Part shown: positions 1-10,946 of the stretch, piece by piece
Numbering within the stretch: the first letter of the stretch is position 1
How the letters are laid out: each line of letters begins with the position of its first letter
Assembly (NCBI GenBank): GCA_030674185.1
Contig: CM060312.1
Coordinates: forward strand, 26,877,335-26,941,334
Direction of reading: 5' to 3'
Length of the DNA stretch: 64,000 nucleotides
From: Monoplex corrugatus
Lineage: Eukaryota; Mollusca; Gastropoda; Littorinimorpha; Ranellidae
Notes under the pieces: generated by a model
Database searches by the model: none
The model's input: the letters and a program-made list of their open reading frames with translations, nothing else
Told to the model about the DNA's origin: nothing
Translations under genes and position numbers: made by a program

Positions 1-312
1 GTCTCCTTCAAGTCCGCTCTCAAAACTCACCTTTTCTCCTCTGCATAAAATCCTGACCTCACTCAATCCCCTCTGCAGCCTGTCTCCACTCGGAGGGGAA
101 TCACATTGTAATATATAATTGTATATAATATGCTCTCTATAATTTTCCATTGCTTTTATTCTTTCTCCCCATTTATAGCCGTGTGTTTGTGTGTGTGTGT
201 GCGTGCGTGCATGTGTGTGCGTGCGTGCGTGCGTGTGTGTCTGTTTCAGCGCTTAGATTTGATTTTATCAAGATTTTGCGCTATATAAATAAAATATTGT
301 ATTGTTGTATTG
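1..312 (+). mobile_element. L2/CR1-like LINE 3' end, copy 1
   Basis: Begins with codons for SFKSALKTHLFSSA and a stop (TAA at 46-48), the C-terminal ORF2 motif seen in many L2/CR1/Rex-type LINEs. A 3'UTR follows with an internal GT/GC microsatellite (about 181-242), then gcgctatataaat and an AT-rich tail. Near-identical copies occur at 13385-13695 (+) and 23167-23450 (-). The 5' part lies outside the window. Confidence 0.75.
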
Positions 313-542
313 TAAAACAGTAAAAAAAAAAATTTTAAATTAAAAAAAATAAAAACCAAGGCGAGCTTTGTTTACGTGGTGTTGTTTTATTTGAACTTTT
401 TTTTTCTTTCTCTCTATCCTAAAGTAGTACATGTAGGTGTGGTGCAGTGCCCAACTTCCAAGGACGTGGCATAGCGCGGACATTGACATTCTGCTTCTCT
501 CTTCTTTTGTTCGCCGCTGACATGATCAAGCCACATCTATGA

Positions 543-710
543 CTGTGCCATTCCCTCCTACCCCGCTTCCTCTCCCCTCGTCCCCACTGGTTTCTTCTGG
601 CTGCCAATGATCTTGGTGGTCAGCCACGGCCACGTCCCCAGTGGCTGGTACGTGACCTTGCTGAGGCTCAGGCCCCCGGCACTGACCCACCCCGCGGGGA
701 CTTTGAATAG
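543..710 (+). CDS. GC-rich ORF end, possible terminal exon of an upstream gene
   Basis: A 55-codon open frame ends at TAG 708-710. The tail AANDLGGQPRPRPQWLVRDL-AEAQAPGTDPPRGDFE has protein-like composition and is far more GC-rich than its surroundings. A cag at 621-623 after a T/C-rich stretch could be its acceptor. AATAAA near 1160 followed by a T-rich tract could be the poly(A) site. I do not recognise the peptide; it may be a chance GC-rich patch. Confidence 0.25.
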   Translation: MCHSLLPRFLSPRPHWFLLAANDLGGQPRPRPQWLVRDLAEAQAPGTDPPRGDFE

Positions 711-830
711 CTAGCGCCATTCTTGTGTGATGTGAATGACCGTGTACACATTTGTGTTGTATTGATATCACATGCACGAAAGACCTTGTTTTGCAGTCTT
801 GCTTTTATTTGTTTCTGTACTTGTTTGTTT

Positions 831-1012
831 GTTCATTCATTCATTCATTCATTCATTCATTCATTCGTTCGTTCGTTCGTTCGTTCGTTCGTTCATCTGT
901 TTATTTATGTACATGTATGTTCAGTTATTTTCAGTTCCACCTGTTTTGGAGAAAATACCTTTTCTTTTATTTGTTTATTTATTTTATTTATTTATTTGTT
1001 TACGTGTTTACT
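831..1012 (+). repeat. ATTC/GTTC and TTTA tetranucleotide microsatellites
   Basis: 831-895 is a TTCA run that switches mid-array to a TTCG run, a one-base unit change consistent with replication slippage spreading a point mutation. 960-1012 is a looser TTTA/TTTG array. The open frames seen through these are low-complexity artefacts. Confidence 0.9.
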
Positions 1013-1374
1013 AATCTTAAGTACTCCATTTAGAACATGCAACGTGCTCGAAAGGTCTTGGTTTATTTTGAAAATTACACCCTTTTCTTGCTTGAATTGA
1101 TTATGGGAATTTTATCGTATTTTTTCATAAAGCTTTGTACTTGAAATATCTCATTTTAGAAATAAAGTTGTTTTTTTTTAATTCTTATTGTTTGTAAATC
1201 TTATTCCGTTTTAGAAATTGTGTCTGTTGTTTCTAATTCGATGTCTGTTTCAGAAATTATAACATTTTTCTAGAGCAAGGCAATCCACAGAGAATGCACA
1301 ACGCCTCTAAAAGGCATTTTTAATTAATTTATTTGTTTCAAATTTTGGATCATGTTCTATTCTGATTCTTAAAT

Positions 1375-1408
1375 CTCTCTCTCTCTCTCTCCTCTCCTCT
1401 CTCTCTCT

Positions 1409-1477
<69 letters not shown>
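1375..1477 (+). repeat. CT dinucleotide microsatellite
   Basis: Nearly pure CT, interrupted by CC and TT steps. Confidence 0.95.
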
Positions 1478-1902
1478 GCAGTTCTGGAAATAAATTCTAC
1501 CTGTTGTTTGTAACTCTATCTTGTCTTTGGAAACTATGCTCTACTTTTTTACGTTTGCAATTCCGAATCTGTCCCTCATTTCTATGGAAGTCTTCCATCA
1601 CGAATTGAAATGAGTCATTATTTTCTGACCTTCATCTTACACACGCCAGCTGTCTGCGCTGTTGGCATCATCGGTAGATAGCAAGAGTCGATGAATAATT
1701 CATAGAGTTAATGCACTCTTGGACAGCTGCCCCTGCTTTCTCTCCGAACGGAATAAAAACTACACGTAATGGCGATAATAGGATGTTGAAACTGGGACGC
1801 ATATGCACGCGCTCGCGTGCACGTGCGGTTACGCATGCATGAATATGTAGCGCACATAGGTTGTGGAAACTCACTTATTCACGTTCTGTTTGTCTGTGTG
1901 TC

Positions 1903-1922
1903 TCTTTCTCTGTCTGTCTGTC

Positions 1923-2005
<83 letters not shown>

Positions 2006-2006
2006 G
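1903..2006 (+). repeat. CT/CTGT microsatellite
   Basis: A tctgtctg run grades into pure CT. The reading frames through it (Leu-Ser on one strand, Arg-Glu on the other) are artefacts. Confidence 0.95.
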
Positions 2007-2719
2007 TTCGTCAAACTTTGCTTAAATTTGGCTTTAGAGATGTTTGGGATGATCAAGGTTTGAATGATCAAGATTGTGTTTGTGTGCTGTTTTGAACAAA
2101 GATCAATGATTTTGTACAGTTTTAAACAAAGATTAATCAGTTGTCGGTGGCAGAACTTGAGGTGCCAATATCAACACGAGTAGACGATTTGAATTTTTCA
2201 GAACAAACCGTAACAAGTAAATATGATCCTTGTAAATAGTAAATGTTGCTCGTGTCAAATTTAGGTTTGGCATTAGTGCTATTGTTTATACAGTCTCTTC
2301 GGTATAAAGTACATACAGGTGCAGATATGCTTTGTCTATTTTTGATACATACAGATACAGGTGTTCATTTTGCAGAGCTTTCATTGAAAATGAAGTATAC
2401 TTCAGCCTTTGTTGTCCGGATCTGAAAGAACTGCGAGAGACGTTCCTCTCACCGAAATTTCACAGAAATCTGAATGCCTTTAAATTTGCTCTGCTCTTAT
2501 CATCAAAAAAATAAAATTATACGTGAAATACTTAGCTGAATAGCTGTGTTTAGGTTTCAGATAAAAAGATGCTGATTTCAGTTTTTAAAAATTTTACACA
2601 CAACATTATCACAATTAATGAAAACAAAACTAAACATTTGTTTTCATTAATTGTGGTAATCTTGTGTGTTTACATTTTGTAAAGGCCAAACAATTAAACC
2701 ATTTTGAGGTGTGTTTTGT

Positions 2720-2720
<1 letters not shown>

Positions 2721-2798
<78 letters not shown>

Positions 2799-2827
2799 CT
2801 CTTCTCCTCTCTCTCTCTCTCTCTCTG
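2721..2827 (+). repeat. CT dinucleotide microsatellite
   Basis: A pure to slightly interrupted CT tract, the third within 1.5 kb. Confidence 0.95.
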
Positions 2828-3050
2828 GTGGCTGTTCTATTGGCATGATCAGTAAAGCATGCAGTAGCGATGTATGAACAATTCATGGACCTAATGTATA
2901 ATTTAGTCACTTGCCCCTTCTTTCTGACCGTACGGAATAATAAACAACAGTGACCTTTATAAAAAGAGAATGAGTGCCAGGGACCTATTGCCCAGGAAAG
3001 TGAGTGTAGGTTTATTACAGCCCCGAGAGAGGCAAAGAAGGGTTGTTTCC

Positions 3051-4560
3051 CTTCAGTGGTACAAACAATCCAGAACAAGAGTGGCGTCTCCCTCACAATG
3101 GTACAAACAATCCAGTACAAGAGTGACGTCTCCCTTGCTGTGGTACAAACAATCCAGTACACGTGTGACGTCTCCCTTGCTGTGGTACAAACAATCCAGT
3201 ACAAGAGTGACGTCTCCCTTGCTGTGGTACAAACAGTCCAGTACAAGAGTGACGTCTCCCTTGCTGTGGTACAAACAATCCAGAACAAGAGTGACGTCTC
3301 CCTTGTAGTGGTACAAACAACCCAGAACAAGAGTGACGTCTCCCTTGCTGTGGTACAAACAACCCAGAACAAGAATGACGTCTCCCTTGCTGTGGTACAG
3401 ACAGTCCAGTACAAGAGTGACGTCTCCCTTGTTGTGGTACAAACAATCCAGAACAAGAGTGACGTCTCCCTTGCTGTGGTACAAACAATCCAGTACAAGA
3501 GTGACGTCTCCCTTGCTGTGGTACAAACAACCCAGAACAAGAGTGACGTCTCCCTTGTAGTGGTACAAACAACCCAGAACAAGTGTGACGTCTCCCTTGC
3601 TGTGGTACAAACAACCCAGAGCAAGTGTGACGTCTCCCTTGCTGTGGTACAAACAATCCAGAACAAGTGTGACGTCTCCCTTGCTGTGGTACAAACAATC
3701 CAGAACAAGAGTGACGTCTCCCTTGCTGTGGTACAAACAATCCAGAACAAGTGTGACGCCTCCCTTGCAGCGGTACAAACAACCCAGAACAAGTGTGACG
3801 TCTCCCTTGCTGTGGTACAAACAATCCAGAGCAAGTGTGACGTCTCCCTTGCTGTGGTACAAACAATCCAGAACAAGTGTGACGTCTCTTTGCTGTGGTA
3901 CAAACAATCCAGAACAAGAATGACGTCTCCCTCACAGTGGTACAAACAATCCAGAACAAGTGTGACGTCTCCTTGCTGTGGTACAAACAACCCAGAACAA
4001 GTGTGACGTCTCCCTTGCAGCGGTACAAACAATCCAGAACAAGTGTGACGTCACCCTTGCTGTGGTACAAACAACCCAGAACAAGTGTGACGTCTCCCTT
4101 GCTGTGGTACAAACAACCCAGAACAAGTGTGACGTCTCCCTTGCTGTGGTACAAACAATCCAGAGCAAGTGTGACGTCTCCCTTGCTGTGGTACAAACAA
4201 TCCAGAACAAGTGTGACGTCTCCTTGCTGTGGTACAAACAACCCAGAACAAGTGTGACGTCTCCCTCACAGTGGTACAAACAATCCAGAACAAGAATGAC
4301 GTCTCCCTCACAGTGGTACAAACAATCCAGAACAAGTGTGACGTCTCCCTCACAGTGGTACAAACAATCCAGAACAAGAATGACGTCTCCCTCACAGTGG
4401 TACAAACAACCCAGAACAAGTGTGACGTCTCCCTCACAGTGGTACAAACAATCCAGAACAAGAATGACGTCTCCCTCACAGTGGTACAAACAATCCAGAA
4501 CAAGTGTGACGTCTCCCTTGCTGTGGTACAAACAACCCAGAACAAGTGTGACGTCTCCCA
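3051..4560 (+). repeat. 42-bp minisatellite, about 36 copies
   Basis: The unit is two halves, gtggtacaaacaatccag and aacaagtgtgacgtctcc, plus ttgctg or tcacag. The spacing between successive TGACGTC sites is 42 bp (for example 3124 to 3166). As 42 is divisible by three and the unit lacks stops in most frames, long ORFs of up to 461 codons appear on both strands; they show only repeat-unit periodicity and are not genes. Two unit types occur: ttgctg units dominate the left part and tcacag units the right. At about 4250-4510 units with gtgtgacg and gaatgacg alternate, forming an 84-bp higher-order repeat. Confidence 0.97.
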
Positions 4561-5700
4561 ACTAGAGCAGACAGGCATAAATTTTCGGCGGCCTACTGGC
4601 CTTTGTCAAGCGTAGACGTAAGACCACAAACGAACAAACACCAGATATAAAAATTAGGAGAAAATGACTAAAACTTCCCTGCTGCTTCGTCCAGTGGGAG
4701 AACAGGACCCTTTACTGGACAGAATAAACTGCCATCTAAAATGCGGAATGGAACTGAAACCTTTGAGGACGACACGGCAAGAAATGAAATAAAGAGAAAA
4801 AATGGGAAGCAGAAAAACTGCTTGGGGGTCGGGAGAAGCCCAGGATAACCTCCCCCAGCGCTCTGTCAGTATTTAACTCCTTCAACGGGAAGGTAGTGTA
4901 CTCTCAAAGCAGGTAAACGCATTTCGTTCTTGCTCTCCCGGAGAAAAAATATTGACATATTACAACTTCTCTCATTTGTCTTTATTTTTTTATTTTTTTT
5001 ATCGGTTTGTATTTTTGTTTACTTATGAAACTGGGTTTATTTACTATGTGTTGCCAGAGACAGCTGTTTTGTTGCCGTTATTGGACCTTTAACGTTCGCT
5101 CCTGCGGACGAGGGCGGGGAGGGGGGTTGTTGGTAGAAAACCCTTTGTCTACTCCGTTATTTGCAACATGGATTTTTCCCATAGGCGGGTGCTTTAACCG
5201 TCAGCCATTCCTATATGGTAATTTCTATTTCACGGTTGTTGTTGTTTTCAAGGTAACATTTTCGCACGCAGAATAAATTCTGACTACATTGACGCCACAG
5301 ATGGCATGTGATGAAAAAGGTCTAAAATGATCATGGCCTAAGCCATACAGTGTGGGGTTTTATGTCTATCTTTGTCTCAATTTCTCATTGAAACAGCTCG
5401 TGCTATTTGGAATCTCCCTTCAGTCTGACGAATGTACAAGCGTACTGGTCCTTTATTGCTTGGTTTGGGTCTGTATGTGGGATACAACGGTCTCATACAT
5501 AAGCACTACATGGTGGACTCAAAGAACCTCTTCAGAGACGTCCCTGCAATTTTCCGGTTTTACAAGAGATTAATAGATTTCTTCTGATATGATTTTACGT
5601 ATGAGAATGCTTAAATGTATTCAGGACTTGCAAGGATAATGGTGAGCTTGATGTTTTAACTATTGTCTTTTTACTTAAACGTGGGTGTCGTTTTTATCGT
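4561..5700. other. No gene recognised
   Basis: Non-repetitive intergenic sequence with a T-rich patch near 4981-5010 and AATAAA near 5273. Short open frames show no recognisable domain. At about 5704-5760 the SINE-tail motif tatggctctagtagtcggct appears. Confidence 0.5.
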
Positions 5701-5936
5701 GGTGTTAGCCCTGATATGGCTCTAGTAGTCGGCTGGGCTGTAAGCAGTATGAACCAAGGATACAAGATTGACTCAGGAGGCACATGTTGTTCTAGGGGCA
5801 CTACGTTGGAAGAGTCCAGTAGCTTTGGGTTCTGTTTTCGCATGTCGTTCCTATGTTGAATAGCAGTTATTCTGCACTGTTCAAATATGACTGTGCCCTG
5901 TGTGCACTGCTGTCGCCTGTTTATGGGAGCAGTGTC

Positions 5937-6492
5937 TTACCAGTTGGTGGCGATGATACCACAGCAGGTGAGGTTGACTGGAAAAGTAACCTTGTATCGC
6001 TTTAGCAGTCTTCCCTGACCACGGTGTCCTTGCTTCAGCTCACAACACAAGCTTCTTTGGGATATCCTCCGTCTTGTCACCGTCTGGTGAGATGACCGTT
6101 CCCAGACATTTAAACTTATCAACCTGTCTCAAAGTTGTGCCATTTGCTGTTATTTTGCACGAGGGGATTTTTTTCCTTTTTCTTTTTTTTTTGTTTGTTT
6201 TGTTTTTTGTTTTTTGTTTTTTTTACTGATTGCCATGACTTCAGTCTTCTTGCTGTTTAGCTCCAGCCCTTTATTTTTGCTTTCTATTTCTATTATATTC
6301 ACAGTATGGCTCATCAAATAAAGCTGGGATTTGTTGAGTAGCAGCTATACTTGGCAAGCCACACTTCTTCCGAACTTTTAAAGTTGGACTCTCGATCTTC
6401 GCCACGTGATGTTGCATATCTTGCACAAACGTCTTTGATGGAATAGCTGCAGCTGTTGATTGTGCCGTCAGTAGGTAGTGCAGGGCGCTCAA
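5937..6492 (-). pseudogene. Degenerate, rearranged LINE reverse-transcriptase fragments
   Basis: Minus-strand translation gives three LINE pieces. 6480-6330: LCKICNITW and, after a frameshift, KKCGLPSIAAT (post-RT region). 6300-6045: LELNSKKTEVMAIS, then NGTTLRQVDKFKCLGTVISP-DGD (RT palm/thumb region), split by a T-rich run at 6165-6225. 6060-5937: CELKQGHRGQGRLLKRYK then NLTCCGIIATNW (post-RT C-terminal region). In intact elements the RT piece comes before both C-terminal pieces, so this copy is scrambled or two elements are nested. No function is left. Confidence 0.65.
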
Positions 6493-6547
6493 GCTTCAGA
6501 CTTCTGCTCTGTACGCAGTAATCTTTGTGGTCAAGCTACCAAAAGCA

Positions 6548-6632
6548 GGAAGCTGGTGGATAGGTGAGGGAGTCCAAGGGTTAATTTTTTTTTCAGTTGG
6601 TGGAAAGAGTGCGTGAGTTTAAGAGTTAACGT
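6548..6632. mobile_element. Partial TTAA-palindrome MITE
   Basis: A half copy: aggaagctggtggatagg, gagtccaagggttaa, a T run, ggtggaaagagtgcgtgag and a final gttaa. It matches the right arm of the palindromic family seen intact at 14487 and 20484. Confidence 0.6.
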
Positions 6633-6639
6633 GCCTGTT

Positions 6640-6835
6640 TGATGTTCTGCGTGTGTATACACATGGAGGGGGTGTGGGTATTAGCAGGTCTACACACGTC
6701 GACAGGGAGGTCATAGAAAAATTCCACCCTTTATCCACCGAGCAGGAGGTATCTAGGCAGGATTGAACCCAGTCCTTCCACTTGCAAGTCCGACTTCTTA
6801 CCCACTTGGTTGTGTTTTGCCTGTCTTGATAAATT
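6640..6835 (-). mobile_element. tRNA-derived SINE, family 1
   Basis: On the minus strand the sequence reads gtgggtaagaagtcggac (A-box-like), then ggttcaatcctgcc (B-box-like), then a body containing caccctttatccaccgagc in plus orientation. It shares the stretch from tagcaggtc to the tRNA-like head with 62480-62790, the best other copy. Confidence 0.55.
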
Positions 6836-7154
6836 GGTGAACAGACAGACAGACAAAATACAGAGACAGGGACATTAGGGAGGGATTAATTAAGGTCAGG
6901 CAAGTAAGACTGATTCTGTCAGAAGAGATTTGTGATTTGATCTGTAGACCGAAAGACAGACGGAGGGGTCAGAAGCGTGATTTGAAATACGAGTATGTAA
7001 ATGATCTTTGATGGTATGAATGGAGAAGAAAGTGATCTAGTCTTAGACAGCTGTTAGATATAACGACAGAGATAGAGATAAACAGACAGACAGACAGAAA
7101 CTGAGAAATAGCGTTGGATATCTTGGGTAGATATGCAGGTAGATAGCAAAACAC

Positions 7155-7856
7155 TAGATAGTCTAAGGGCAGTCTGTGTGTTAAGATAGCACAGATACAT
7201 ACGTAGGTAAATAAACAAATAAGGTTAGTTTGAAGGTAACTGTAACATAGACGGACGGATGTAATATATAGATAGAAAAAAAATTGAAATGTAAGATGAT
7301 AGAAAGAAAAAAAATAAAACGATGTTTTAAGATGACTGTCTAAAAGGTCCGTGGTGTGATCAATTGATAGTCATCGATATACAGATAGACGGATAAGCAG
7401 ATAAACGGATACGCGAAATATTAAGATTTTGATAAGGTAAATGTGCAAGAGATGTGTAGAAGGAGGGATCAAGGGGGAGAGAGGGGGGGTGAGAGTAGTT
7501 GTTGTTGTTGTTGTTGCTGTTTAGAGCTATGTGAAGGACTCTTCTAAAACAGTTAAGATTGTAAACTAATTTATACAGATATGTGAGGCGCATTTTGACG
7601 TCAGCTGGTACAGCTATGAAAACATAAATCAATAAACAGATGGGAAACCTGTGGGCTGTAATCTGCACTGCCGAGAGGGGAACGGAAAGAGGATTTGCGA
7701 TACATGCAATCAATTAACGGTGCTGACTGTGCATGAATCATGAGTGGAATGGAAAGAGGATTTGCGACACGTGCGGTCTATCGATCAGCGAATAGTGAAA
7801 GCGACTGTAAATACAGAAAGCACGGAAGTTGACCTTACATGCAGGGAGCACGGAAG
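7155..7856. other. No gene recognised; GATA/ATAC-rich sequence
   Basis: Degenerate gataga and acagacag runs (6840-7450) and a gttgtt run at 7497-7520. A short near-repeat of the phrase ggaaagaggatttgcga appears at about 7684 and 7750, a local duplication of some 65 bp. Confidence 0.5.
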
Positions 7857-8024
7857 TTAACCCTTTGACTCCCGCACCCTATTTATCAACCGCAAAAACT
7901 TAACCCCATGACTGCAGGAAGCTTGTGGATAGGATGCGGGGGTTATAGGGTTACGTTTTTGCTTCGCTAGCATGCTTCACAATGTAGGATGCTGGTGAAC
8001 AAGGTGCGGGAGTCAAATGGTTAA
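7857..8024. mobile_element. TTAA-flanked palindromic MITE, copy
   Basis: Starts TTAACCCTTTGACTCCCGCA and ends GTGCGGGAGTCAAATGGTTAA. The inverted arms and an internal degenerate inner palindrome are the same as in copies at 12712, 14487, 20484 and 44413. TTAA ends with CCCTTTG-type termini are reminiscent of piggyBac-type elements. Confidence 0.75.
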
Positions 8025-8504
8025 AAGTGAGGAGGGGATGTAGTTCTGAAGAAAAGAGAAATGAGGTCAGAATAAAAGGAACAGAGACGATCTTGGCAGA
8101 AGAGGGTTGGAATAAAAAGGCCGTGGGGGTTGGGGTGGTGGTAGTGGTGGTGGTTTCAGACTTATCGCAGAAAAGTGTCACAAAGCTTTAAAGTTGCTTT
8201 CCTGTTTTGATGGCCATCGTCTTTCGCGTTTAAATTGTGACGTGTGCGTTTTCTGTGAAACTTGAAGACAGAAAAATGTTTGGCAAGTCTGCACCTAACT
8301 GGGTTTTTAAAGTGAAGAATATGTGACAATTCTTGCTACATTGTATGCCTGTAGGCATGACTAACATCGCTGTATTGTCTGGCGTGCTGACAGGGCGTTC
8401 AGTGCCGTTCTCACCTATCAATACAATCACTTGTGCACACTTCAGATGCAGCACGCTGAGATTGCACAGCCGACGGATTGTTTATTCACAGGCACACACC
8501 TTTT

Positions 8505-8523
8505 TTTTTTTTTTTTTTTTTTT
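8505..8523 (+). repeat. T homopolymer
   Basis: A run of about 22 T around 8502-8523, creating poly-Phe frames. Confidence 0.9.
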
Positions 8524-8784
8524 GTTGTAATATGCACACGCGCTGTTACACTTTATCAATTTTTATTAATCATGGTTTTGATTGTTGTCGTTTTTTTGTT
8601 TGTTTTTTGTTTTGTTTTTTAAATCCATGGCATAGCGTCCTTGAATTTCCATGGACAAAGAACAACGAATGTCATAGCACAGCATCATCAGTTGACTGCC
8701 TCTGCACACGGGTCAATACCCAAACCTGCTGATACAGCAAACGCAGTATTGTAGACCTGTTAGTGGGGAAAAAGAAAAACGACT

Positions 8785-8960
8785 TCGTCTCTATACGCAG
8801 TCCGCATGCAGAATATCAGATATGCACGTTAAAGGTCCTGTATAAGTCATGTCATCGGCTGGCTTATGGAAATATAGAAATATCGACATGAACGCCCAGC
8901 AAAGATGAGACCAGTATGCAGACTGAGCAGCAGCCCACCACCTGCACAATGTGAGCAATG
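8785..8960 (+). mobile_element. Possible SINE fragment of molluscan type
   Basis: Contains gatatgcacgttaaaggtcc and then ggcttatggaaatatagaaa and acatgaacgcccagca. This order resembles a SINE body frequent in molluscs (cacgttaaagatcctgt). Recognition is from memory of the family and is not exact. Confidence 0.35.
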
Positions 8961-9518
8961 CAACGCGTCCAAGAAAAACCATATGCAAAAAAAAATAATA
9001 ATAAAAAAAATCATGCAAAAAAGCAAAAACAAACAAAATCATAATCAAAAAACAAACAAAATCATCTGCAAAAAAAAAAAAAATCATATGCAGAAAAAGC
9101 AAAAACAAACAAAAATTGCAAGACATTTCAAGATAATTTTATTTGAATCAAGTGATCTGGTCGTGTGTTACATAGAGACGTTCTTGTCCTTCCACTCAGG
9201 TTTCAGCCTGGACAGTGCTGGCTTTGCTATCTTCGAACCCACCACCCCACCCCCACCCCCCAGTCCGTGGGAATGCTGGGGGCTCTTTCAGTACAAACGA
9301 TATCCCCACTTTCTGGAAATACTGTGCGAGGTATTTTCCTCTTTTTTGTCACTCTCTTTGTTTCTGCGTTATTTCTTTGCTTCTGTCATTTCTTCTATCA
9401 TTTTCTGCCTTGCTGGCCCATTCACCTGTATAATTATATGTTCGATGAAGTCCTACGTACTTTCTGTTAGAATTGATAATTGGGTACATTTATCAAGTGC
9501 ATTTTTATGCGAAGGCAG

Positions 9519-9756
9519 TGTTAGGTAATTTAGGCCCGTGTTTATGTTTTACTGTCCATAGCTATGTCTGAATTTCTATTCAGAACATTCCTGTATCATA
9601 AATTGGACGGAGTGGTCAACGCCAGTGGCATCTGCTTACATACGTGCGTGAATGCATAGAACTGTGTACTTTTTTTTCCTGTTGAATTGTTGTGCATGTT
9701 TTGCAATGGTTATAGCCCAGATATGGCTACATAGTCGGCTGGGCTTTTAAACAAAA
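9519..9756 (+). mobile_element. Interspersed repeat (SINE-like, family 4), copy 1
   Basis: Begins aggtaatttaggcccgtg, contains ataaattggacggagtgg and ends with atatggctacatagtcggct then gggcttttaaac. The same order is found at 14249-14490. The tail motif alone recurs near 5704, 21684 and 31955. Confidence 0.6.
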
Positions 9757-9775
9757 CTACAATAAACAATAACCT

Positions 9776-10020
9776 TCCAGATGATTTCTGGTTTAGATCC
9801 CGCGTTGCTTGATGATGGATCCCAGGTCAATGAATCGTTGAACAGTTTCTATCTAGCTTCAGTCCAAGGACAGTCGTATCAGTAATGACGATGGTGATGA
9901 GACCGGCCATCAGCTTGGTCTCTTGGCGCTGATTTCCATGTCTTGCCATATTTGGTCCATGTTTCATCTAATCTGTTAACAAGCTTAGATCAGATTTTCT
10001 AACTTGTCAGCAAAAAGTGC
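9776..10020 (-). pseudogene. Degenerate LINE reverse-transcriptase fragment
   Basis: Minus-strand translation, with frameshifts and stops, gives WQDMEISAKRP, then a region ending FIDLGSIIK and SNAGSKPEIIW. These match the LINE RT pattern GMEISAxKTKLM...FKYLGxxISDxGSKPEI. No intact frame remains. Confidence 0.55.
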
Positions 10021-10249
10021 ATCGACAGCACACGAAAAGCAAAACACTGTGGGCAGGAAGCTTGGAAATACACCATGTAGCCATTATAGGGGAGAAGGTT
10101 GGGGAAGAGGGAGGTGTGGGGTATGGATACAGGCCGCATCGCGCGGATCTTTGACTATAACTGGGGAAGTGTAGGAAGGGAGAGTGGGGTAGGGGGGATG
10201 GAGTAGGGGGTGGCGGGAGCAACTGCCCAGTGACCAGTTGTTTGGTGAC

Positions 10250-10620
10250 GTACACTGTGTGATGCAGTTAACCCACGCGACGTTTACGTGTGACGGCGCG
10301 CCACTTGCTGGCTAGGCTTGCCGGCTGCACGTGCCCAGCCATTCACTGCTCGATAATCTACAAGGACGGGGGTGTCCCAGCCGGCCGCTTATGACGTCGA
10401 CAAGACACGGAATGCTGTTTGCTGCAACGGTGTTACCTGAATTAGTCGCGAAATCTTTTTTGTTTTGTTTTGCTTTAGTGAGTGAGGCTGTCCTCCGTCA
10501 CAAGTCAGTTGAGTGTTGTTGGCCGTTCATCGCTCTTGTCTCGCAGAGGACTTGGTCTGTCGCGAACAGCAACAAGGATGAAAACGAAACGAGCTTGACT
10601 TGGAAGTAAACTGTGTAGAC
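10250..10620 (+). promoter_or_regulatory. CpG-rich stretch, candidate promoter region
   Basis: Much richer in CG dinucleotides than its flanks (cgcgacgtttacgtg, gacggcgcgcc, ccggccgctt). A CRE-like TGACGTCG lies near 10393. It sits about 330 bp upstream of the candidate first coding exon. Promoter function is an inference from position and composition; no TATA box was assigned. Confidence 0.3.
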
Positions 10621-10946
10621 CTACCTAAACTAAACCTCAAACAAAACTAACTGCAGAAAGAAGTAACGTCTTCACAAAATAATACAGCATTAGTCAATCT
10701 GACAACAACAGTTGTTGAATTGAGTTGAATTGCCTTTTAGAGTGGAGTTCCCAGAGACTGGAGATATTAATTAAGCTACAAATAACTCGAAATCAGTCGG
10801 AATGAATTCAGTCAAAATGCCATCAACCAGTGCCATCGGTGATTTAAGAAATTAAACGACCGATAGATTTATCAAAAATCACTTGGAACTTACCTGTCAG
10901 AACCGTGGTGTATAGGCCTGCAGACATTTTTTTTTCCCTTTCGAAG

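Noticed and set aside
3051..4560. CRISPR-like array
   Set aside because: Units are fully tandem without unique spacers, the genome is eukaryotic, and no cas genes are present. The same reasoning holds for the 28-, 38-, 51-, 54- and 79-bp arrays.
2647..4578. Long ORFs on both strands (up to 461 codons) across 2.6-4.6 kb
   Set aside because: They are 14-residue periodic translations of a 42-bp minisatellite that lacks stop codons in most frames. Several frames on both strands are open at once, which is expected from the period and not from coding selection.
7951..8181. Short minus-strand ORF with TTTTTTTPTPTAF
   Set aside because: Made from a GGT/GTG microsatellite and a MITE arm; not a gene.
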